Shown in pieces: positions 44,223-58,100 of a stretch of DNA of 64,000 nucleotides. The stretch is from Leuctra nigra. Lineage: Eukaryota > Arthropoda > Insecta > Plecoptera > Leuctridae. Location: NCBI GenBank assembly GCA_934045905.1, contig OW203767.1, positions 29,448,520-29,512,519 of the forward strand, in the 5' to 3' direction. Within the stretch, counting starts at the first letter, position 1. Every line of letters begins with the position of its first letter. The notes under the pieces are model-generated. The model did not search any database and was not told the origin of the DNA. It saw only the letters and a program-made list of their open reading frames with translations. The translations under genes and the position numbers were made by a program.

Positions 44223-47200
44223 AATGAGACTTGCAATGGAATGAACTGGATGTGTACTTGGTACCTCGTGCTGTTGCTACTCGATGTGTTACTATCGCAT
44301 GTGAATTGGGAATGTGAATGGCAGCATCCAGGGCTGCGCGTGTGGGCAGATCTCATTGAATGCTCCAGCGCAATGAGACTTGCAATGGAATGAACTGGAT
44401 GTGTACTTGGTACCTCGTGCTGTTGCTACTCGATGTGTTACTATCGCATGTGAATTGGGAATGTGAATGGCAGCATCCAGGGCTGCGCGTGTGGGCAGAT
44501 CTCATTGAATGCTCCAGCGCAATGAGACTTGCAATGGAATGAACTGGATGTGTACTTGGTACCTCGTGCTGTTGCTACTCGATGTGTTGCTATCGCATGT
44601 GAATTGTGAATGTGAATGGCAGCATCCAGGGCTGCGCGTGTGGGCAGATCTCATTGAATGCTCCAGCGCAATGAGACTTGCAATGGAATGAACTGGATGT
44701 ATTGGTACCTCGTGCTGTTGCTACTCGATGTATTGCTATCGCATGTGAATTGTGAATGTGAATGGCAGCATCCAGGGCTGCGCGTGTGGGCAGATCTCAT
44801 TGAATGTTCCAGCGCAATGAGACTTGCAATGGAATGAACTGGATGTGTACTTGGTACCTCGTGCTGTTGCTACTCGATGTGTTGCTATCGCATGCGAATT
44901 GGGAATGTGAATGGCAGCATCCAGGGCTGCGCGTGTGGGCAGATCTCATTGAATGCTCCAGCGCAATGAGACTTGCAATAAAATGAACTGGATGTGTACT
45001 TGGTACCTCGTGCTGTTGCTACTCGATGTGTTGCTATCGCATGTGAATTGTGAATGTGAATGGCAGCATCCAGGGCTGCGCGTGTGGGCAGATCTCATTG
45101 AATGCTCCAGAGCAATGAGACTTGCAATGGAATGAGCTGGATGTGTACTTGGTACCTCGTGCTGTTGCTACTCGATGTGTTGCTATCGCATGTGAATTGT
45201 GAATGTGAATGGCAGCATCCAGGGCTGCGCGTGTGGGCAGATCTCATTGAATGCTCCAGGGCAATGAGACTTGCAATGGAATGAACTGGATGTGTACTTG
45301 GTACCTCGTGCTGTTGCTACTCGATGTGTTGCTATCGCATGTGAATTGTGAATGTGAATGGCAGCATCCAGGGCTGCGCGTGTGGGCAGATCTCATTGAA
45401 TGCTCCAGCGCAATGAGACTTGCAATGGAATGAACTGGATGTGTACTTGGTACCTCGTGCTGTTGCTACTCGATGTGTTGCTATCGCATGTGAATTGTGA
45501 ATGTGAATGGCAGCATCCAGGGCTGCGCGTGTGGGCAGATCTCATTGAATGCTCCAGCGCAATGAGACTTGCAATGGAATGAGCTGGATGTGTACTTGGT
45601 ACCTCGTGCTGTTGCTACTCGATGTGTTGCTATCGCATGTGAATTGGGAATGTGAATGGCAGCATCCAGGGCTGCGCGTGTGGGCAGATCTCATTGAATG
45701 CTCCAGCGCAATGAGACTTGCAATGGAATGAACTGGATGTGTACTTGGTACCTCGTGCTGTTGCTACTCGATGTGTTACTATCGCATGTGAATTGGGAAT
45801 GTGAATGGCAGCATCCAGGGCTGCGCGTGTGGGCAGATCTCATTGAATGCTCCAGCGCAATGAGACTTGCAATGGAATGAACTGGATGTGTACTTGGTAC
45901 CTCGTGCTGTTGCTACTCGATGTGTTACTATCGCATGTGAATTGGGAATGTGAATGGCAGCATCCAGGGCTGCGCGTGTGGGCAGATCTCATTGAATGCT
46001 CCAGCTCAATGAGACTTGCAATGGAATGAACTGGATGTGTACTTGGTACCTCGTGCTGTTGCTACTCGATGTGTTACTATCGCATGTGAATTGGGAATGT
46101 GAATGGCAGCATCCAGGGCTGCGCGTGTGGGCAGATCTCATTGAATGCTCCAGCGCAATGAGACTTGCAATGGAATGAACTGGATGTGTACTTGGTACCT
46201 CGTGCTGTTGCTACTCGATGTGTTGCTATCGCATGTGAATTGTGAATGTGAATGGCAGCATCCAGGGCTGCGCGTGTGGGCAGATCTCATTGAATGCTCC
46301 AGCGCAATGAGACTTGCAATGGAATGAACTGGATGTATTGGTACCTCGTGCTGTTGCTACTCGATGTATTGCTATCGCATGTGAATTGTGAATGTGAATG
46401 GCAGCATCCAGGGCTGCGCGTGTGGGCAGATCTCATTGAATGTTCCAGCGCAATGAGACTTGCAATGGAATGAACTGGATGTGTACTTGGTACCTCGTGC
46501 TGTTGCTACTCGATGTGTTGCTATCGCATGCGAATTGGGAATGTGAATGGCAGCATCCAGGGCTGCGCGTGTGGGCAGATCTCATTGAATGCTCCAGCGC
46601 AATGAGACTTGCAATAAAATGAACTGGATGTGTACTTGGTACCTCGTGCTGTTGCTACTCGATGTGTTGCTATCGCATGTGAATTGTGAATGTGAATGGC
46701 AGCATCCAGGGCTGCGCGTGTGGGCAGATCTCATTGAATGCTCCAGAGCAATGAGACTTGCAATGGAATGAGCTGGATGTGTACTTGGTACCTCGTGCTG
46801 TTGCTACTCGATGTGTTGCTATCGCATGTGAATTGTGAATGTGAATGGCAGCATCCAGGGCTGCGCGTGTGGGCAGATCTCATTGAATGCTCCAGGGCAA
46901 TGAGACTTGCAATGGAATGAACTGGATGTGTACTTGGTACCTCGTGCTGTTGCTACTCGATGTGTTGCTATCGCATGTGAATTGTGAATGTGAATGGCAG
47001 CATCCAGGGCTGCGCGTGTGGGCAGATCTCATTGAATGCTCCAGCGCAATGAGACTTGCAATGGAATGAACTGGATGTGTACTTGGTACCTCGTGCTGTT
47101 GCTACTCGATGTGTTGCTATCGCATGTGAATTGTGAATGTGAATGGCAGCATCCAGGGCTGCGCGTGTGGGCAGATCTCATTGAATGCTCCAGCGCAATG

Positions 47201-50200
47201 AGACTGGCAATGGAATGAACTGGATGTGTACTTGGTACCTCGTGCTGTTGCTACTCGATGTGTTGCTATCGCATGTGAATTGTGAATGTGAATGGCAGCA
47301 TCCAGGGCTGCGCGTGTGGGCAGATCTCATTAAATGCTCCAGCGCAATGAGACTTGCAATGGAATGAACTGGATGTGTACTTGGTACCTCGTGCTGTTGC
47401 TACTCGATGTGTTGCTATCGCATGTGAATTGTGAATGTGAATGGCAGCATCCAGGGCTGCGCGTGTGGGCAGATCTCATTGAATGCTCCAGCGCAATGAG
47501 ACTTGCAATGGAATGAACTGGATGTATTGGTACCTCGTGCTGTTGCTACTCGATGTGTTGCTATCGCATGTGAATTGTGAATGTGAATGGCAGCATCCAG
47601 GGCTGCGCGTGTGGGCAGATCTCATTGAATGCTCCAGCGCAATGAGACTTGCAATGGAATGAACTTGATGTGTACTTGGTACCTCGTGCTGTTGCTACTC
47701 GATGTGTTGCTATCGCATGTGAATTGTGAATGTGAATGGCAGCATCCAGGGCTGCGCGTGTGGGCAGATCTCATTGAATGCTCCAGCGCAATGAGACTTG
47801 CAATGGAATGAACTGGATGTATTGGTACCTCGTGCTGTTGCTACTCGATGTGTTGCTATCGCATGTGAATTGTGAATGTGAATGGCAGCATCCAGGGCTG
47901 CGCGTGTGGGCAGATCTCATTGAATGCTCCAGCGCAATGAGACTTGCAATGGAATGAACTGGATGTATTGGTACCTCGTGTTGGTTGCTACTCGATGTGT
48001 TGCTATCGCATGTGAATTGTGAATGTGAATGGCAGCATCCAGGGCTGCGCGTGTGGGCAGATCTCATTGAATGCTCCAGCGCAATGAGACTTGCAATGGA
48101 ATGAACTGGATGTATTGGTACCTCGTGCTGTTGCTACTCGATGTGTTGCTATCGCATGTGAATTGTGAATGTGAATGGCAGCATCCAGGGCTGCGCGTGT
48201 GGGCAGATCTCATTGAATGCTCCAGCGCAATGAGACTTGCAATGGAATGAACTGGATGTGTACTTGGTACCTCGTGCTGTTGCTACTCGATGTGTTGCTA
48301 TCGCATGTGAATTGTGAATGTGAATGGCAGCATCCAGGGCTGCGCGTGTGGGCAGATCTCATTGAATGCTCCAGCGCAATGAGACTTGCAATAAAATGAA
48401 CTGGATGTGTACTTGGTACCTCGTGCTGTTGCTACTCGATGTGTTGCTATCGCATGTGAATTGGGAATGTGAATGACAGCATCCAGGGCTGCGCGTGTGG
48501 GCAGATCTCATTGAATGCTCCAGCGCAATGAGACTTGCAATGGAATGAACTGGATGTATTGGTACCTCGTGCTGTTGCTACTCGATGTGTTGCTATCGCA
48601 TGTGAATTGTGAATGTGAATGGCAGCATCCAGGGCTGCGCGTGTGGGCAGATCTCATTGAATGCTCCAGCGCAATGAGACTTGCAATGGAATGGACTGGA
48701 TGTATTGGTACCTCGTGTTGGTTGCTACTCGATGTATTGCTATCGCATGTGAATTGGGAATGTGAATGACAGCATCCAGGGCTGCGCGTGTGGGCAGATC
48801 TCATTGAATGCTCCAGCGCAATGAGACTTGCAATGGAATGAACTGGATATATTGGTACCTCGTGTTGGTTGCTACTCGATGTGTTGCTATCGCATGTGAA
48901 TTGTGAATGTGAATGGCAGCATCCAGGGCTGCGCGTGTGGGCAGATCTCATTGAATGCTCCAGCGCAATGAGACTTGCAATGGAATGAACTGGATGTGTA
49001 CTTGGTACCTCGTGCTGTTGCTACTCGATGTGTTGCTATCGCATGTGAATTGTGAATGTGAATGGCAGCATCCAGGGCTGCGCGTGTGGGCAGATCTCAT
49101 TGAATGCTCCAGCGCAATGAGACTTGCAATGGAATGAACTGGATGTATTGGTACCTCGTGTTGGTTGCTACTCGATGTGTTGCTATCGCATGTGAATTGT
49201 GAATGTGAATGGCAGCATCCAGGGCTGCGCGTGTGGGCAGATCTCATTAAATGCTCCAGCGCAATGAGACTTGCAATGGAATGAACTGGATGTATTGGTA
49301 CCTCGTGCTGTTGCTACTCGATGTGTTGCTATCGCATGTGAATTGGGAATGTGAATGGCAGCATCCAGGGCTGCGCGTGTGGGCAGATCTCATTGAATGC
49401 TCCAGCGCAATGAGACTTGCAATGGAATGAACTGGATGTGTACTTGGTACCTCGTGTTGGTTGCTACTCGATGTGTTGCTATCGCATGTGAATTGTGAAT
49501 GTGAATGACAGCATCCAGGGCTGCGCGTGTGGGCAGATCTCATTGAATGCTCCAGCGCAATGAGACTTGCAATAGAATGAACTGGATGTGTACTTGGTAC
49601 CTCGTGTTGGTTGCTACTCGATGTGTTGCTATCGCATGTGAATTGGGAATGTGAATGGCAGCATCCAGGGCTGCGCGTGTGGGCAGATCTCATTGAATGC
49701 TCCAGCGCAATGAGACTTGCAATGGAATGAACTGGATGTGTACTTGGTACCTCGTGCTGTTGCTACTCGATGTATTGCTATCGCATGTGAATTGTGAATG
49801 TGAATGGCAGCATCCAGGGCTGCGCGTGTGGGCAGATCTCATTGAATGCTCCAGCGCAATGAGACTTGCAATGGAATGAACTGGATGTGTACTTGGTACC
49901 TCGTGCTGTTGCTACTCGATGTGTTGCTATCGCATGTGAATTGTGAATGTGAATGGCAGCATCCAGGGCTGCGCGTGTGGGCAGATCTCATTGAATGCTC
50001 CAGCGCAATGAGACTTGCAATGGAATGAACTGGATGTATTGGTACCTCGTGTTGGTTGCTACTCGATGTGTTGCTATCGCATGTGAATTGTGAATGTGAA
50101 TGGCAGCATCCAGGGCTGCGCGTGTGGGCAGATCTCATTGAATGCTCCAGCGCAATGAGACTTGCAATGGAATGAACTGGATGTGTACTTGGTACCTCGT

Positions 50201-53200
50201 GTTGGTTGCTACTCGATGTGTTGCTATCGCATGTGAATTGTGAATGTGAATGGCAGCATCCAGGGCTGCGCGTGTGGGCAGATCTCATTGAATGCTCCAG
50301 CGCAATGAGACTTGCAATGGAATGAACTGGATGTATTGGTACCTCGTGTTGGTTGCTACTCGATGTGTTGCTATCGCATGTGAATTGTGAATGTGAATGG
50401 CAGCATCCAGGGCTGCGCGTGTGGGCAGATCTCATTGAATGCTCCAGCGCAATGAGACTTGCAATAAAATGAACTGGATGTGTACTTGGTACCTCGTGCT
50501 GTTGCTACTCGATGTGTTGCTATCGCATGTGAATTGTGAATGTGAATGGCAGCATCCAGGGCTGCGCGTGTGGGCAGATCTCATTGAATGCTCCAGCGCA
50601 ATGAGACTTGCAATGGAATGAACTGGATGTATTGGTACCTCGTGCTGTTGCTACTCGATGTGTTGCTATCTCATGTGAATTGTGAATGTGAATGGCAGCA
50701 TCCAGGGCTGCGCGTGTGGGCAGATCTCATTGAATGCTCCAGGGCAATGAGACTTGCAATGGAATGAACTGGATGTATTGGTACCTCGTGTTGGTTGCTA
50801 CTCGATGTATTGCTATCGCATGTGAATTGTGAATGTGAATGGCAGCATCCAGGGCTGCGCGTGTGGGCAGATCTCATTGAATGCTCCAGCGCAATGAGAC
50901 TTGCAATGGAATGAACTGGATGTGTACTTGGTACCTCGTGCTGTTGCTACTCGATGTGTTGCTATCGCATGTGAATTGTGAATGTGAATGGCAGCATCCA
51001 GGGCTGCGCGTGTGGGCAGATCTCATTGAATGCTCCAGCGCAATGAGACTTGCAATGGAATGAACTGGATGTATTGGTACCTCGTGTTGGTTGCTACTCG
51101 ATGTGTTGCTATCGCATGTGAATTGTGAATGTGAATGGCAGCATCCAGGGCTGCGCGTGTGGGCAGATCTCATTGAATGCTCCAGCGCAATGAGACTTGC
51201 AATGGAATGAACTGGATGTGTACTTGGTACCTCGTGTTGGTTGCTACTCGATGTATTGCTATCGCTTGTGAATTGTGAATGTGAATGGCAGCATCCAGGG
51301 CTGCGCGTGTGGGCAGATCTCATTGAATGCTCCAGCGCAATGAGACTTGCAATGGAATGAACTGGATGTATTGGTACCTCGTGTTGGTTGCTACTCGATG
51401 TGTTGCTATCGCATGTGAATTGTGAATGTGAATGGCAGCATCCAGGGCTGCGCGTGTGGGCAGATCTCATTGAATGCTCCAGCGCAATGAGACTTGCAAT
51501 GGAATGAACTGGATGTGTACTTGGTACCTCGTGCTGTTGCTACTCGATGTGTTGCTATCGCATGTGAATTGGGAATGTGAATGACAGCATCCAGGGCTGC
51601 GCGTGTGGGCAGATCTCATTGAATGCTCCAGCGCAATGAGACTTGCAATGGAATGAACTGGATGTATTGGTACCTCGTGTTGGTTGCTACTCGATGTGTT
51701 GCTATCGCATGTGAATTGTGAATGTGAATGGCAGCATCCAGGGCTGCGCGTGTGGGCAGATCTCATTGAATGCTCCAGCGCAATGAGACTTGCAATAAAA
51801 TGAACTGGATGTGTACTTGGTACCTCGTGCTGTTGCTACTCGATGTGTTGCTATCGCATGTGAATTGTGAATGTGAATGGCAGCATCCAGGGCTGCGCGT
51901 GTGGGCAGATCTCATTGAATGCTCCAGCGCAATGAGACTTGCAATGGAATGAACTGGATGTGTACTTGGTACCTCGTGCTGTTGCTACTCGATGTGTTGC
52001 TATCGCATGTGAATTGTGAATGTGAATGGCAGCATCCAGGGCTGCGCGTGTGGGCAGATCTCATTGAATGCTCCAGCGCAATGAGACTTGCAATGGAATG
52101 AACTGGATGTATTGGTACCTCGTGCTGTTGCTACTCGATGTGTTGCTATCGCATGTGAATTGTGAATGTGAATGGCAGCATCCAGGGCTGCGCGTGTGGG
52201 CAGATCTCATTGAATGCTCCAGCGCAATGAGACTTGCAATGGAATGAACTGGATGTATTGGTACCTCGTGCTGTTGCTACTCGATGTGTTGCTATCGCAT
52301 GTGAATTGTGAATGTGAATGGCAGCATCCAGGGCTGCGCGTGTGGGCAGATCTCATTGAATGCTCCAGCGCAATGAGACTTGCAATGGAATGAACTGGAT
52401 GTTTACTTGGTACCTCGTGCTGTTGCTACTCGATGTGTTGCTATCGCATGTGAATTGTGAATGTGAATGGCAGCATCCAGGGCTGCGCGTGTGGGCAGAT
52501 CTCATTGAATGCTCCAGCGCAATGAGACTTGCAATGGAATGAACTGGATGTATTGGTACCTCGTGTTGGTTGCTACTCGATGTGTTGCTATCGCATGTGA
52601 ATTGGGAATGTGAATGGCAGCATCCAGGGCTGCGCGTGTGGGCAGATCTCATTGAATGCTCCAGCGCAATGAGACTTGCAATGGAATGAACTGGATGTAT
52701 TGGTACCTCGTGTTGGTTGCTACTCGATGTGTTGCTATCGCATGTGAATTGTGAATGTGAATGGCAGCATCCAGGGCTGCGCGTGTGGGCAGATCTCATT
52801 GAATGCTCCAGCGCAATGAGACTTGCAATGGAATGAACTGGATGTATTGGTACCTCGTGTTGGTTGCTACTCGATGTGTTGCTATCGCATGTGAATTGTG
52901 AATGTGAATGGCAGCATCCAGGGCTGCGCGTGTGGGCAGATCTCATTGAATGCTCCAGCGCAATGAGACTTGCAATGGAATGAACTGGATGTGTACTTGG
53001 TACCTCGTGCTGTTGCTACTCGATGTGTTGCTATCGCATGTGAATTGGGAATGTGAATGACAGCATCCAGGGCTGCACGTGTGGGCAGATCTCATTGAAT
53101 GCTCCAGCGCAATGAGACTTGCAATGGAATGAACTGGATGTATTGGTACCTCGTGCTGTTGCTACTCGATGTGTTACTATCGCATGTGAATTGTGAATGT

Positions 53201-53400
53201 GAATGACAGCATCCAGGGCTGCGCGTGTGGGCAGATCTCATTGAATGCTCCAGCGCAATGAGACTTGCAATGGAATGAACTGGATGTATTGGTACCTCGT
53301 GTTGGTTGCTACTCGATGTGTTGCTATCGCATGTGAATTGTGAATGTGAATGGCAGCATCCAGGGCTGCGCGTGTGGGCAGATCTCATTGAATGCTCCAG
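44223..53400. repeat. Second satellite array: about 62 monomers of 146, 147, 149 or 150 bp
   Basis: Tandem monomers begin AATGAGACTTGCAATGGAAT and end in TGCTCCAGCGC. Two independent indels set the length: GATGTGTACTTGG versus GATGTATTGG (minus 3) and CGTGCTGTTGC versus CGTGTTGGTTGC (plus 1). The plus-1 form appears only from about 47.97 kb to the right. Each monomer has a CTCATTG/CAATGAG stem across the junction. Where 147- and 150-bp monomers adjoin, minus-strand frames stay open for up to 198 codons as 49/50-residue repeats, but variation and lack of gene context argue against a protein. It shares no evident sequence with the 211-bp satellite. The right flank begins at 53401 with unique DNA. 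Confidence 0.95.
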
Positions 53401-54910
53401 CAGATCGCTTCCTACACATCCAAGTGCCAGTCACACCCTGGCCTTAGAGGCGACGCTCTAGAGGATCAAGCTGCGGGACGTCCGACCGTCCTCCATGACA
53501 TGCGTCGTCTGCCGTATGCGTCGTGAGCGCTTTGTGGGGAAGAGGGCATTTTCATAACACCTATTGAAACATTTGGCCAGATATTCTATAACATTTTAAA
53601 ATTGAAATCACAGCTCAAAGATGAATATTCCATCCAAGTACTCGAAAATTATCTAACTTGTTCAGAGGTTGCAACGCATTTGTTCATTAAAATGAGTTAG
53701 CTCAGAACTTTTGTAGAGTCAATGATGCTTTTATATTTCATCGTCATATATTTCATCGTATTGAGTCACAAAAATTATGCCTCGATTGTTTTGCCATCTA
53801 CTCGGTGGCAAAACATGAATATGCTCACTACAGTTTGGTGAAGAAAGAAGGCTATTTACCTTCTATTACAACTCGCGCATATCAAGTTCTTGTGAAGTAC
53901 AAATACCTGACTTTATAAATTAATATTAGTTTACTATATGCACCGCTGGAGGGCATAAAAAAGCTCATTTAATCGAGCCATTTATGTAGTTTTTATCACA
54001 TATCTCTCAGTAAAAATATAATTCGAGGTCTCTGGAAACTTCTGCCAACCATCCCGACGTCTCCAGACCTATGTGACAATCACATGGTGTGACGATCGGG
54101 TGTCTCGCCGCCTTGCACCTCGCACGCGGCAGGTTGCGCCTTGTTCACAGCCTCCTAGAGAGTGATTTGAATCGGCCGTATCGAAGACTGGATCTCACCG
54201 CCCACTGTGACACCTCGCTAGCTATATCGTCTAGGTGGCGGTGGACGCACTGTTGCAATTGCTGTACTTCTCATCGTTGTCTCGAACATCACATTGGGAT
54301 TGAGAGCCACGAAGAGCTGACAATGTTACAATTATTTGACATGTGTGGGGCTTGGCAAATGGGCTGTTATGCAATGTGCTCTAATGGATTGGGTCATCCA
54401 TTTGGAAAGTGGCTGAGCAGGAATATTGTAACTAATCCTCTCAATCGACTTCCTTGCTCTTACTTAGCCTTCTGACCACTGACTGTCTACTCCCAAGTAT
54501 AAATCACCTGTAATTAATATGTTAACTGGATAAACACAACAAAGTTGTTTGTCAGAGTACCTTGAAATAGCCAATACAAAATTTACATTTTGGTCATTTG
54601 AGTTAATTAATTAATTTATTCAATTAAATCGTTTTTTAAAATAAATTTACTAAGAAGGCCATCCCAATACAAACGTAAGCTACAGTGATAAAAGCAATGG
54701 AACCCAACCAATTATATTCCTGGAATTACATATTTAACAGTATATCTTTTAGTTATTCAATGGATTAACAAATCAGCCCTACACAGAGATAAATGCTTAT
54801 TTAGATGAAATACATTTCTATTTGAATACGAGATAAATATAGACATTTTGCACACACGGAAGAAACATTCTTACGTGAACGACAAATTCTTAAGTTTACG
54901 ACTATGCAGG
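53401..54910. other. Non-coding stretch right of the second satellite
   Basis: The first 150 bp are GC-rich and unique. A 128-codon plus-strand frame at 54089-54475 has no recognisable domain, splice context or biased composition and is left unannotated. Confidence 0.4.
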
Positions 54911-54912
54911 TA

Positions 54913-55124
54913 CACTCGGCCAAACAAAACTTGAACGTTGACCAAATTTGAATGACTGCTGGTCATGTCCCATAACCAATCAAAGCTTGTTATTATCATT
55001 GAAATCTGAGGTCACCTACTATAGAGGAGACAATGTGATCGCTTAGACTGACTTCTGATGGTGCGATCTTACATTTAACAGCCTATCAGATTTATTGAAC
55101 GTTCAAGTTTTGTTTGGCCAAGTG
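54913..55124. mobile_element. MITE, 212 bp, TA target duplication (Tc1/mariner-like)
   Basis: Termini starting CACTCGGCCAAACAAAACTT (left) and CACTTGGCCAAACAAAACTT (right, reverse complement) match over 27 bp with one mismatch. TA flanks at 54911-54912 and 55125-55126. The interior is non-coding. TA duplication suggests Tc1/mariner; the terminus is not the same as that of the 41.08-kb element, so these are separate families. Confidence 0.85.
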
Positions 55125-55126
55125 TA

Positions 55127-58100
55127 CATTGCGAATGTTTTTTCATCACTTCAAAATGAGAAGAATCAACTGTCGTGTACCATTATCAATTATGAAGCCT
55201 ATAACTTAGACATCTGATGCTATTTGGACATCTATTGGCCTCGTATTGCTTCTTTCTCGTCTTCTGTGACACAATGAGCCGTGACGATGTCGAGGTGCGC
55301 CGCTGATTGGCTGCCAATCATGTGATTGACTGATTGATTGATTGTGACACCACGCAGGCAGAATGTCAAGGAATTGAGGAGAAATCAAACTGACAAGGAG
55401 CATTGGGAAGATCGCTACACGTCGGCCGAAACATGGACTTTCTAACCAGGGGCTAGATAGTGGGTAAAATAATGCATTTTTCAACTTTTAATTAGACCAT
55501 ATTAAAAATTATCTCGAAATCATATATTTTTTTCTCAAAATTTTACACAGTTCGACGGTCCTGATCTCTATTTGTGTTACCAACAATAGTTCAACGTAAT
55601 ATAAATTAATACCTGGGAACTCAAAATGCATTTAAAATTTTTGAAAAGTAAGAGAAGTAGTTAATTTTTTATGAATTGATCTATATTGTCAAAAGTTCAC
55701 TTTAAACTAGTAATCTAGTCCATCCTGGAAAATTGGACAGCCCTAAATTTTATTTACACGTGTGTATACAATATTATTAAAAAACAAACACGAGAGTTTA
55801 AATAAAATCATAATAAAAATGATAAATAATAAATGTCAAAATTTGTTAATTTTGTAAACGGGATAAGAACGAGAATTTGTACATTAAAAATACATAATTT
55901 TGTACACTTCAATACTTGATTGACTGATCCGTTGAATTCCGGCTTAATATGTACAGTTGGTAATGGCGTAATATCTGGCCCGATGGTCTGGTCGGATCGG
56001 ATCGGGTGATTAGCGGGTGATCGGCGCGCTCTGATTGATCGCGTTTAGGAACACGTATGATCGCATTAGTCACGCTACCTGTGAGTGACAAGGTCAGACC
56101 TGTTCCTTTACTCGACACCAGGCCGGTTCCCACGTTGCCGATATTTGTATTCTTTCATTTGTTAAAAACGCATTTAATTGGTATACATTTTCTCCCTTTC
56201 GGCTTTGTGGAAATTTGGCACGCATAAGCTTCATTTTCCCCCGCATAACAAAATATATTTCTCTGTTTGGTTAAACATTTCAAATTAACTCATCAGTTTG
56301 TGAGATGAAATTACAATTGTATAACAGATTTAATTATATTTTTGTTATGAGCTTCGGTCTAGAAATCTGAATTAAAACCTAATTTTCATTTCAGTTCCAT
56401 TTTCATTTCAATTCCAATTGCATTTGGGCTTGATAGAGAGTGTTATCACTTTACTTACATTCAAATACATATGAAAAAACTTCCGGATATAGTTGTGCGA
56501 CACTTTTATTTATTTGCCAACGTTTCGACAAGTGTATTCTCGTGTATTCTCGTCTCATTTTTTAAAATTACAAAATAATTTTTCAAATCTTTTTTCGCTG
56601 GACATATGCACGCTTTCTTGCAACTTATGGCTAAAATTGACCAGACATTTTCGTTGGCCTCTGACGATTGAACGGAAAATTGTGTTAATTTAATTTTAAA
56701 AGTAACCATCACAATCTGGTGAACGAACTATTTTTATTGAGCCGTCCACTACGCTCTGAATGTAATTCTTGTTGACATTTACTGCTCGGCGATGAACTCA
56801 TGTTTAACAGAAACGCATGTCCATGTACGGAGGCTGGACGTCTTCTGTCAGCATCTGCAAGTGTGTTGCTCATCAGAAGGGAAATGCCGATCAAGACACC
56901 ACGTGGGCGGCGGGGCGACCTTGTTGGCGCGATGTTCAAATTCCTCCCTGCGCAGTTTGCGACCTGCGCACGGGGCTAATTAATCATGTGCGCAGCGTGA
57001 CATGTGTGAGGTTGCCAACGACAGAGGTGGAGTTGTTGTGGTTCACTTGGTGTGGACGTGATTTGTGGCTCTGATTTCCTTAATTACTACCCGGGATATA
57101 GTTTTTAGATACAACTATTATTTTATTAGCTATTAAAGATAATTGTTATTACACATTACACATTACTTATTACATTTTATAACTTATTACTGTTTACAAC
57201 AATGTATTCCACGAGAGATCAAAGTAGTATTCCTTTTTTATTATTCTACAGAAACGGTCCCCGTTTCTCTGTGTCCACTATTGAAGTCGTAAACCCAAAC
57301 GGTTGAGCTTTCTGAGCGTTGCCAACTAACCAGCTGAAACTTTGAAAACCCGCAAGAAATTAAGCTTTTTATTTTAGTTTCTGATATATTCAATGAAAAT
57401 GGTTTAGAAACATATTTAATTCGCCAAAAGTAAGTTAAATTTAAAAAAGAAACAGTCAATATAAAACACGTAGGATTTATTTTTATATTATGAAAGTTTA
57501 TTTGGTGCAAGCATTTTCATTGGCACTACAAATCAATGAGCCTATCTCCAGCAAACAAAATGTACTTACTAATGTCAAACCTAAGTCCGTGTTTATAAAT
57601 TCCGAGATTTGATTTCGCCGAACACGTGACCTCGCAAATAAGTGTCGGTAAGATAGGAGACTGTTTGCTCTCCATGACGTAGCATAAGATGTTTCCAATT
57701 GTCTCCAGCCTCCTCCAGAGCCACGGCCATCTCCTTCCCACCGCAATATCCCACACGATGCTCCCATTACATGATCCATCACTCAGTTACGCTGTACCCA
57801 GCATCATGCCAGAAGTCCTTCACAAGGTTGTGCCACGGATCTAATTATAAAAGTGTCTTGCGTCTTATCTGTAAACTAATTTATGTCCTTTGCTTTATCT
57901 GTAATTAGTTTTGGCGGATGCTTGGCTTGGTATTAAATCCCGGCGAATTTGGTCCTGCCCACATTTGCGCACATGGGTGGGTCGAGACAGTGTAGTAGAA
58001 AGATCCTTGACAGCTAATTCCGTGCGTTATTTATGTGGATTTCTTCATTATTTCTGGAATTAATTTTCCGTGGTTGTTTCTGGCCGGCTGTGTAGTTATT

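Noticed and set aside
44360..52542. Plus-strand 60-residue ORFs with a hydrophobic LVLLLLDVLLS core in the second satellite
   Set aside because: Each overlaps the next monomer and ends at a monomer-fixed stop. A by-product of satellite homogeneity.
47771..53388. Minus-strand repeat protein (49/50-residue repeats, MRSAHTRSPGCC...) in the second satellite
   Set aside because: The frames open only because some monomers are 147 or 150 bp. They break at each 146/149-bp monomer, and identical sequence elsewhere in the array is out of frame.
1..53400. CRISPR-like arrays
   Set aside because: Both arrays are contiguous satellites without spacers, in a eukaryotic genome.
54089..54475. 128-residue ORF with several cysteines
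   Set aside because: No recognisable cysteine spacing, signal peptide, splice sites or codon bias.
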